From positions 1 through 64,000 of the forward strand of contig MEHQ01002958.1 of assembly GCA_008828725.1 (NCBI GenBank): a DNA stretch of 64,000 nt, written 5' to 3'. This DNA comes from Saccharina japonica (taxonomy: Eukaryota > Sar > Phaeophyceae > Laminariales > Laminariaceae). Numbering within the stretch: the stretch's first letter is position 1; every line of letters begins with the position of its first letter. The translations under genes were made by a program, and so were the position numbers. Below are positions 55,358 to 64,000 of the stretch, piece by piece. The notes beneath the pieces were generated by a model. It did no database searches. It was given only the letters and a program-made list of their open reading frames with translations, and was not told the DNA's origin.

Positions 55358-57198
55358 TAGGGCTGTGCGTTGGCTGACTAATAGTTGCCAGCTAGTTATT
55401 AGCTGGCTATTTTTTTAGGTTAGTTGCGGCGGTGCCAACTATCCAACTATTTTTGTTTTTCTGGGTTTCCTTGCTTGTAGGAAGGCTTGTTTGGTACGGG
55501 GTGCCTATTTATCGGCGTCCCCAAGCAATACCACCATGCACAGCGAGAGGCCTTCCACAACTCATGGCGCATCAACCCATCGCCAACGACGGTGCCGGTG
55601 TTGATGATTGGGCCGAGGGTGCCGGCACCGTTGAGCCTGGCCTGTCGACGGACCATGGCGTTGATGGAGCGTCCGACGAAGACATGTCTGTACCGAGCGC
55701 TCTTCTGAAAGCGAGTGCACGCGACAAGGTAGCGGTTCGCTACCCGGTACAGAAGGGGCGCCGGCTTTCCAAGCCCACGGGGATTCATACTTTGATGCGA
55801 GATGATTCACGGGGTTCTGCATCTTTATAGTCAACCTCGGACAATATTCCCAATATATTCCCCGCACCAAGGCACATTTTTCTCAGGATGTGTTAAGCTG
55901 TTCGGAAATCTGGAGGCACCGTCAGAAAGCTCAACACTGCGGCAAGCTTCTCGCGACTTTTTTGTTTTAAATTATATTATGTCGCCTCGTTCATGCAAAA
56001 AACGTATAAACAAGCCCCTTGTTTCCCTGAGTGCAATACTTTTCACACCCAAATTCTGAGCACTGATTTGAGAGCGATGACCATAGGCCGCCGGCCATTT
56101 TTTCGAAGTGAAAAAAAGAGCTTTTGAGGGAGATATGAGGGGAACGATGTATATTGAAGGTCATTTTCCCCTGGTTACTATTGTTTGACAAATCGTGCGA
56201 TATGAAAATAGAATACGGCAAACGATTGATCTCGTCCACACCTCCAGGCGTTGTTTTTTTCGTTTGCAGCAATACGAAATGGCGTGAGATATTCATCATT
56301 TTGCCCAAAAAGACTGATTTTGGTCGATTTTGGCCAGTCTTGGAGAAATATGTTTTTACGCATTGTTGCTGACTGTTGCGTAATTACTCGAACTTAGTGT
56401 GTGTTTTTTTTTCTTTCTCGTTTCCAGCATCGGTTGCTCTTGTCGTTATGGTCACGAATATGGTTGTATCATTAAAAAAGGGTATTTTTTCACGAGGTAT
56501 GACTATAAACGTGATTGGAAATATTTTATGCCGGACGAACCATACGACTATACAGTAAAAGGTAAACCTCTGGTCGTATGGTTCATGCGGTCAACTGTGA
56601 TGGCGTGACTTTGTCCCAACGTGCTACTACTGCAATGATACAAGTATGTCTCTGTCATGAGTGTCAACTGGGTGATGAGCACCTCTGGCTCGGGTGTTTG
56701 CGCGATGCTCGCCCTGAGCTGTGTGTCGATCCATGTCTATTTTGTCCGATCCCAGTCTAGTTTGGTCGATCCCAGTCTATTTTGTGTCCTATTTTTAGCT
56801 TGTACTGGTGATGTGCTACTGCGTGCCTCATGAGTATGTATCCTATCTTTCTGGTGCATCTCTTTAAAATCCGACAAACTGAGACGAAGTTTAGAAATAT
56901 GCCTGTTTCGTGATCAAAACCAGAGATAAACTTGGCTCATTTATCATGCTTTTTGCGTGTAAAATGAAGGCAAAGAGAGCAATTTTTGCCTCCGGCGACG
57001 CCTTCAGCGGGATACTCCGGAGGCGGCTCCGGTGGCCCTCCGGGGGCGCCTCCAGCGGGGCCCCCTAGGCCGGGGGGGGCTTTTTTGGCTAGCTTCGCTC
57101 GCCTGATTTTAGTCGACTAGTTGGCTGGCGCAGTTAGTTGGCTGGCTTCGCCAGCCAACTAATAACTAGCCGGAAACTCCAGCCAACTCACAGCCCTA
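55358..57198 (+). mobile_element. hAT-like DNA transposon, degenerate, copy 2 (1841 bp)
   Basis: Ends TAGGGCTGTGCGTTGGCTG and, inverted, TAGGGCTGTGAGTTGGCTGG; exact 8-bp duplication GCCATCGC at 55350-55357 and 57199-57206. A 132-codon open stretch (55432-55830) and a second one near 56399-56608 (RYGHEYG, DYKRDWKYFMPDEPYDYT) are shared in part with copy 1, but I recognise no transposase or zinc-finger domain with confidence. Confidence 0.85.
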
Positions 57199-57206
57199 GC
57201 CATCGC

Positions 57207-57790
57207 GGTTCCACCACACCCGGGGAGCTTACGGTCCCATCCCCTGATCATAAATTCTTCCATAAATCTACAACTCCAACTATCCCGGGGACAAAAACGG
57301 ACAACCCTCATGTCGATCCCGCCTCGCAAGGTGTGGGAACCCCAACTCCACTGGTTGATTTATGATAGACTGGGGCTCATGAAGCCAGCGCGCGTCAATA
57401 GTTGCCCCCGGGACAACGTCGAGGTTCCGCGGCACCCGGGGACGATAACGTCCCATCCCTGGCGTCAGAAAGCCTTGCACACATCTTCAACTTCAACGGC
57501 CCGGAAGACGAAGACGGGCATCCCCCGGGACGGTATCGCTCCGCAAGGTGTGGAAGCCACAACCCCACGCGCTGAGTTACAACAGTTGGATTCTCTCATG
57601 AAGTCAGCGCACGGTGGGAGTTGCCCCTCGGGGCAACGGCGAGGTCCCGTCGCACCCGGAGATTATAAGGTCCCATCCCGTGGGTCAAAGATCCTTCCGT
57701 ATATTAGCAACTCCGATGGCTGGGGACGAAAATGGACACCCCCCGGGTCGATACCGCCTCGCAAGGTGTGGACACCCCAACCCCACGGGT
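57207..57790 (+). repeat. 217-bp satellite, first block
   Basis: CGCAAGGTGTGG recurs at about 57324, 57541 and 57760. Units also contain CCCCCGGGTCGATACCGCC, CCAGCGCGCGGCGAGAG-like and GGGGCAACG words. It starts right at the hAT-like element's right target duplication. Confidence 0.85.
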
Positions 57791-58400
57791 GGTGGAAATC
57801 GAGTTCAAAAGGCGAAAAATCTTGCAGCGTATGTTGATTGACATTTTAAGTTTACTTTCCCTACAATGGCGTCGCAGGCAGGGTAAGAAGTTCTGAAGAG
57901 TCGGGGCGATGGTTCAATGCTCACCTTCATCCCGTAAAAAGGAAACAAATGGGGAAAATATCATGTTCAAGAACCTGTAAAACTTACTCACTTGGGAAAC
58001 ACTCAGAAAGGAACGACGAGAGCAATGCGATCATTGCATACTAAGTCCAGTACCGAAAAACTCTAAGGTAATACTTGGAGCGTCGGGTCAGTGGTTCGAT
58101 GCTCCTTCATCCCATAAAAAGGAAACAAATGAGAAAAATCTCATGTTCAAGAACGGGTGAAACTCACTCACTTGGGACACACCCAGAAAGGAACGATGAG
58201 TGCCATGCGATCATTGGATACTAAGTCCAGTACCGAAACGTCTAAGGTAAAACGTGGACACTCAGAGTCTCATCGGGGTTCCTGACTCACACCGAAGAGG
58301 TAAGTCAGGTTTAGTGAGGGAAAATGTGGTGGAAATCGAGTTTAAAAGTCTAAAAGGCTTGTAGCGTATGTTGATCGACATTTTGAGTTTACTTTCGCTA
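57791..58400 (+). repeat. Two tandem units of about 183 bp inside the satellite
   Basis: 57893-58077 and 58078-58258 share CCCGTAAAAAGGAAACAAAT-like, ACTCACTTGGGA and CTAAGTCCAGTACCGAAA words. They are flanked by a direct repeat (GTGGAAATCGAGTT ... GTATGTTGAT) at 57785 and 58329. Confidence 0.8.
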
Positions 58401-59240
58401 CACACGGCATGATGCACTGTTGGTTTGCCCTCATTGAGCCAGCGCGCACCCCTCGGCGCAACGGCGAAGACCCGCCCTACCCGCGGATGATAAGGCCCCA
58501 TCCCCGGATTCGAAACCCTTCTATACATCTACAACTCCAGCAAAGAAGGGACAAAAAAAGACGACCCCCGAGTCGACACCACCTCGCAAGGTGTGGAAAT
58601 CCCAACCCAACGGGCTGATTTACGGTTGGCTGGCTCTCAAGGAGCCAGCGCGCGGCGAGAGCACCCTCTCGGGGCAACGGGTAGTTCCCGGCGCGCCCGG
58701 GGGTGGTAACGTCCTATCCTCGGTTCGGAAATCCTTCCATACATCTACACCTCTTGCGACCCGGCGACGAAAACGGACACCCCCTGGGTCGGTACCGCCC
58801 CGCAACGAGTGGAAACCCCAACCCCACGGAATCATTTACTGTTAGTTTGCCGTCATGGAGCCAGCGTGCGGCGAGAGTAGCCATTCGGGACAGCCTCGAG
58901 GTCCTGCCGTACCTCGGGACGAAAAAGTCGCATCCCCGGATCAGAATTCCTTCCATGCATATACAACACCACGACCCGGGGACGAAAATGGACACCCCCC
59001 GGGTCGATACCGCCCCTCAAGGTGTGGAAGGCTGATTTATTGTCTGGCAGAGACTCGTGGTCGATGTCCCGCCGCGCCCCGTGGGGTTGTAAAGCCCAAT
59101 ATACGCATCATAAATCCCTCCATACATGCCCAACTCCAACAACCTGGGGACAAAAAACGGACATCCCCCGGGTCGATACCGCTTCGCACGGTGGTCCTTA
59201 CTTTTCCGTTCAGAGTGGTACATCACAACACACTATTAAT
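58401..59240 (+). repeat. 217-bp satellite, second block
   Basis: Unit marks at about 58585, 58802, 59018 and 59185; diverged from the first block mainly by point changes. Confidence 0.85.
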
Positions 59241-60420
59241 GCGAGTACTATACCTTGCCAGGCACGTACATACTACAATGAATAGGAAAGGCCTGTGCTA
59301 GCGCCACGGGCGGAGCCATGACCGTACCGCTAGCTACACTAAATACGGCTGCTGTGCCTCCTCTTTGTCTCTATAGATGCGAATACAAAACGACGCGCGT
59401 AGACTGATGGGCGTTGCCGTGTTGGAGGACATTGAGAATAAATGTAAGAGGCGTTGGGGGCTGTTGCCGAGGCGGCGCTGGGCTGTGTTAAGAACACTCC
59501 CGAGAGTCCCCAGTAGCGTAACATCTCTACCTCGGGAGATCTGGGCGTTCTCCGTGGCTCAACCAGCAGCGTCTAATGGGTGTGATCGCGATGCGTAGAA
59601 ACAGCGGTGACGATTGTTTCCATGCCAGTATGCTGAAAGTACAATAAACAGCTGTAGTGCATTATAAAGCTCTTATTTCAATCTGTTTTCGGGAACGTTA
59701 TGAGTGATCAACGTTGAAGCTCATGCTGCACATTGTCGGATTGCAAATATGATCACATAATAATAATTATAGGATACAGATGTCTATGACCTCGGCGAAT
59801 GGTGCAACCGACGCAAGGCGTATTCATGCCACGGTTGGGCCGAGAGCCTGGCACTCACATATATATAGGCATGGACATACTTCATTTTGTTTTTTTCTTG
59901 AATTGGCCGGGTTGGCCCGCCCCTGGCCTCTCAGGCCTGCCCCTTTGGCAACGCCTCCTTACCGCTTTCTTCAGTTACATGCCATTACCTACAATAAAAT
60001 CAAGTAAAAATATCCACATAAAATACAATATACAATGTTTCCGCACTAATTTCAAAATAGGTTTGACCACACTAAAATATATATTTTTTTAAGAGTCCGA
60101 AAAAATTGAAAAGTGTATCTCTATAACTTCGGTGAGAATCGAAAACGACTCAAAACTGGGCGAGTCGGCGGTTCTTAGACGAATTTCAAGATAAAAAGCT
60201 CCGAAAAACAAGAACCGGGAAATATTTGTTTTTGTCGGATACAAAAGCTCCGCGTGGGTGCCGGCATGATGCTACCAGGGCTGTCCATCGAAGCTGGCTT
60301 TTATTTGGTGTCCGCTATAATACCGGCATCGGTCTGGCATATAGTTCGGTGTATACTACTGTGCTGCTGCAGCACATGGTGGGTGTGTGGGTGAGTTTGT
60401 GAATGCGTGTTTTTTTTTGT
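59241..60420. other. No gene recognised; one dispersed repeat fragment
   Basis: 59695-59750 is a reverse copy of 4205-4285. The short frame 59377-59598 has no recognisable domain. Confidence 0.4.
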
Positions 60421-60424
60421 CGTT

Positions 60425-60454
60425 GCTGTTGCTGTAGATGTCGATCTGTTGTTG

Positions 60455-60504
<50 letters not shown>

Positions 60505-60531
60505 GTTGCTGTAGATGTCGATCTGTTGTTG

Positions 60532-60587
<56 letters not shown>

Positions 60588-60640
60588 GTTGCTGTAGATG
60601 TCGATCTGTTGTTGTGTTGTTGTTGTTGTTGTTGTTGTAC
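60425..60640 (+). repeat. Compound repeat: GTT microsatellite with an 18-base spacer, unit about 80 bp
   Basis: GCTGTAGATGTCGATCTG recurs three times (about 60431, 60510, 60592), each followed by a GTT tract. Confidence 0.9.
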
Positions 60641-61338
60641 TACCACACATAGTCACGAAAAAGACACAAATCACACCCACAGCAGGCAGCACAGCGCCGT
60701 GCTGTGAGCCGTGTTGCTGTGCTTTCTCTTTCAAACACACAGCTTCGTTGTCCTGAAGCATGGAGCTCTTGGCATTTGCAAGTCGCCTGTTTCCTCCTTC
60801 ATTTATGTGCCACCTGTGACTCCTTTTCACATTGTGTCGCGTCCTTCATCAGCGAGCGTAGCGGGCGGAATCGCCCGCTACGCGAATCGCCTTGTACTTG
60901 CTAATAGTATGACCAGGTATCTCTTTCAGGGATTATCTATCCGTGGCCTCGCAGAGCTCACACTTCGACACCGCCTGCTTTCATTGCTTGATCAGCGTTG
61001 ATTTCTTACGTTGTTCCCTATATTATTTAGTTGGCGAGAGACTCCTTCCTCTTTCAGGTTTGGGTTCGTGTGTGTGCCCAGAGATCACGGCAGTGCGGGC
61101 GAGCCCAGCCCCATCGCGGGTATGAGAGGGCGCTGGCCAGTAGAGGGGGGGTCAGAAGGAGCGCGGTCGCCTTTTTCGTGGCTAGGCACCGCGCGTCCAT
61201 CGAGACACGACGGAAGCATGAAGGTGCCTTGTCTGTGTTGCTGCTGCTGTATCAATCCAGTATGCCCGCATTTATAAGGGTCGCCTCTACGTGCAAACGG
61301 ATATTCAAGCGGTGCTTATTTATCGGAACACATAATAT
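60641..61338. other. No gene recognised
   Basis: Contains an inverted repeat AGCGTAGCGGGCG / CGCCCGCTACGCGAA at 60854-60888. Open frames have no family likeness. Confidence 0.4.
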
Positions 61339-61341
61339 TTA

Positions 61342-63248
61342 GGGCCGTTTTTAACGACACGAGCAAATAGCAAAAAACTTGCTATTTTGGCAACAACAAA
61401 TTGGCAAGTATTGGAAAATACTTTGTATCGACAAACACGATGAAATGGCAAGAAACTTGCTATTTGAGCCATGTAACGCCTTCAGTTTTTTATCAAACCC
61501 CGTACAGCAAGGATCGGACAGCTAGACGACACCCTCGTCGAGGCATGGGTGGCCTGGAGACGGATCCAAGCATATCTCGTAGATCCCAGAGGTGGACAGC
61601 CCCCCAGGGCGATCATAGTCACGTTGTTCGTTGTCTTGGGAAAGCTGGAGCGACAGTTTGATTGGGATTGACTTGAGCACAAGCCCCAGACGGCACCAGT
61701 GCCACACCTACATGCGATTCGTCACCCGCGCCAGCAACCCCTTCAGCAGTGCCGTCAGCCACCATCATCTGCTGTCAGCACCACCATCTAACCCTCGGTA
61801 TCTTCCTGTGTTGCTGCAGCTCGTGCCTATGGGCTATGACAGTGAAAAAAAGGATTGGGGTAGAACTCGTTTTTTTTTACGTCTATTTCATTCACGATGC
61901 GTCCCAGTTTTCCAAAACAAAACAGCGGCATTCACCCTTTGGGGACGCGTATATTGTCCACAAAAACACCCTCGAGAGGGCAGGCTGAGAACCATGCCTA
62001 CACCTCCCATGGAGAGACCACGTGCCCTATCGCTAACATTCCGGTGACGCAACACCAGAGAGAAGGGTCTGGGCGAAGATTCAACCGAAAAGGACCAAGG
62101 GCAAGCTCAAAAAGCGAAAAATGGGCATCCGGGTTCGAACTTGTTCCCGGTTCTTGTACGATATAGTACTTTTGGACCACGCCCTGAGACCTCAGCTATG
62201 TGCATGGTCTGCGTTTATCTGCAACGCGTGACGGCCCGTATCACACAGAGCACACAGGAAGAGTCCGTTTGGAAATCGCCGTCGTGTGGGCAGAGAAATC
62301 CCGTGCGATGATAAAAGTTGTTTAATTTTTAGCCCAGAGCGAGAGGAATGCACCCAGTCAGTTGTAATTCCAAGTGTTTTTTTTTTTCCCAGTTGCATTT
62401 GTTTTCCTTCTTGTTTTGGCGCCCAAATGCAATGGAACAACTTTGACTTTTTCACGAGCACTCTGGTGCCCTTGCAAGGGATTTTGTACACTGGAGCCGC
62501 GATATCGACTATCAAATGGACAAATTTTTATCATCGCACGGGATTTCTCTGCCCACACGACGGCGATTTCCAAACGGACTCTTCCTGTGTGCTCTGTGTG
62601 ATACGGGCCGTCACGCGTTGCAGATAATCGCAGACCATGCATATAGCTGAGGTCTCAGGGCGTGGTCCAAAAGTACCATATCGTACAAGAACCGGGAACA
62701 AGTTCGAACCCGGATGCCCATTTTCGCTTTTTGAGCTTGCCCTTGGTCCTTTTCGGTTGAATCTTCGCCCAGACCCTTCTCTCTGGTGTTGTGTCACCGG
62801 AATTTTAGCGATAGGGCACGTGGTCTCTCCATGGGAGGTGTAGGCATGGTTCTCAGCCTGCCCTCTCGAGGGTGTTTTTGTGGACAATATACGCGTCCCC
62901 AAAGGGTGAATGCCGCTGTTTGTTTTTTAGAAAACTGGGACGCATCGTGAGCCAAAAAAATACTTTTCAAGCACAAGTTACACCCCAATCCTTTTTTTTA
63001 CTGTCATAGCCCAGAGGCTCGTGCATCTAGCGCAACGGCGTGTGGTTTGCATGGTCTTGGGTAGGCGTGATTGGTCGCAAATGGCAAGTGAACTAGCAAA
63101 TTTGACTTTCCAAAAACTTGCCAACGAACAGCTACGGAAATATCCGGAAAAAAACTTGGCAAGTTTTTTCTATTTTGGCAAGTAAAACTTGTCAAAAAAT
63201 GGAAATTTGGCAATTTATTTGCTAAATACGCGTCGTTAAAAACGGCCC
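61342..63248. mobile_element. PIF/Harbinger-like element with a large internal hairpin, 1907 bp
   Basis: Terminal inverted repeat GGGCCGTTTTTAACGAC (left, and inverted at the right end), flanked by TTA at 61339-61341 and 63249-63251; a 3-bp TTA duplication and GGG-starting ends are typical of PIF/Harbinger. Inside, 61822-62312 and 62525-63016 are inverted copies of about 490 bp. A frame-broken stretch FIHDASQFSKTK (about 61885-61920) faintly recalls the HDxxxF motif of Harbinger transposases; this is weak. Confidence 0.75.
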
Positions 63249-63251
63249 TTA

Positions 63252-64000
63252 CAGAGAGACAGCCAGGCGGTGTGAGGGCATGTCTTCACTTCACTTCGCG
63301 GGCATTGGAACGGAACGAACGTAAAAGTATTTGCCTGAAAAAGTGGTGCTGATTGGATATTGAGAAATAAAAACACCGAACAGATTCCAAGCGTTCCAAG
63401 CTGTCCGTAAATTTGTAAAGAGGAAGCGTATCTGTCAAAACAATAATCCTTGTTCAGCAGAACCAAACGGCCCACTTGGAACGAGATTTACGGCAGTTGA
63501 TTGGTGCTGGAAGTGTTGCAACTGGTTGCGACATTTGCTGGGAGGAGCACCAGGGCATGAGGCAAAATGAGATGACATGGGAGCACGCAATGAAGCACGT
63601 GAAGACGCAACAGGTCTCGCCTGCGGTAGGAGCCACGCGATACGGCCATGGCCTGTATAGGAGGCCCACGAGGGAAACATTTGGGTGGCAAACGAGACTG
63701 TGGCGATAGATATCTAGCAAAACAAATCTGGACCGATGTTCCCAGAAGCACCAGGATACCTCGTCGAGCCGCGACGGCGATATCATAACTTCTAGATTTG
63801 TCCCGAGGTGCCACTTGGACGGCTAGCACCGCTTGGTCTGAGGCATGCCAGGCGCTCTATTTGCGTGTGAAGCTATCCTCTGTACCAGGAGCACTCGCTG
63901 CCTACGTGACGGTACCCCTGTCCTAGAGTCCAGCTGCAAAGTCCCGAGGCAAATTTCATGGGTTACTTTCTGTTGCGGCCTGTTCCGGGATCGGGTGCCT
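63252..64000. other. No gene recognised
   Basis: A 78-codon frame at 63476-63709 includes CDICWEEHQ but has no family likeness I can defend. Confidence 0.35.

Noticed and set aside
61401-62047. Host gene near 61.4-62.0 kb
   Set aside because: The frames lie inside a TTA-flanked transposon and are repeated, inverted and frame-broken in its second arm.
63476-63709. 78-codon frame with CDICWEEHQ suggesting a zinc-binding peptide
   Set aside because: Ligand spacing fits no finger I know, and there is no upstream or downstream support.

Overview
The window is eukaryotic nuclear DNA, most likely from a brown alga (Phaeophyceae) or a close photosynthetic stramenopile. Three things point there: one gene split into ten short exons by long GT-AG introns (plus one GC-AG intron); a protein of the CYP74 (allene-oxide-synthase / hydroperoxide-lyase) clan of cytochromes P450, resembling what I remember of the brown-algal CYP5164 enzymes; and an N-terminus that looks like a heterokont two-part plastid presequence with an Ala-Phe junction. 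The species assignment is inference. Runs of N (42200-42486 and single Ns at 38444, 38459, 38731, 39245, 39424, 40386, 40432 and 54523) show that this is a draft scaffold.

The only gene I can support lies on the + strand from 5686 to 53741. Its ten exons are 5686-6129, 31574-31772, 33621-33771, 35578-35749, 37531-37680, 38820-38924, 40090-40140, 49754-49879, 52306-52427 and 53624-53741. All junction phases agree and they give 545 codons plus a stop. Exons make up about 1.6 kb of 48 kb, and intron 1 alone is 25.4 kb. Exons 4-7 and their introns occur twice (35547-41687 and 43063-49203, offset exactly 7516, no indels). Splicing through both copies would break the frame, and ambiguous bases in the first copy are resolved in the second, so an unmerged haplotype or scaffolding duplication is more likely than a real tandem duplication.

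The rest is repeats. 0-5.6 kb: dispersed repeats and SINE pieces, with a 605-bp inverted-repeat transposon inside one of them. 6.1-31.6 kb (intron 1): SINEs, a palindrome-rich minisatellite, a 1.6-kb hAT-like element, a 1.5-kb element built of CCCGT-type repeats, a 1085-bp Mutator-like foldback element inserted in a SINE with a 9-bp target duplication, a 640-bp ACT microsatellite and a 53-base G run. 29.6-54.2 kb: many copies of a roughly 260-280 bp miniature inverted-repeat element in introns and just 3' of the gene. 55.36-57.20 kb: a second hAT-like copy with an exact 8-bp target duplication. 57.2-59.2 kb: a 217-bp satellite. 61.34-63.25 kb: a PIF/Harbinger-like element holding a hairpin with arms of about 490 bp.

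The P450 would act alone in this window: no partner gene of oxylipin metabolism is visible. No tRNA, rRNA, CRISPR array or viral gene was found.
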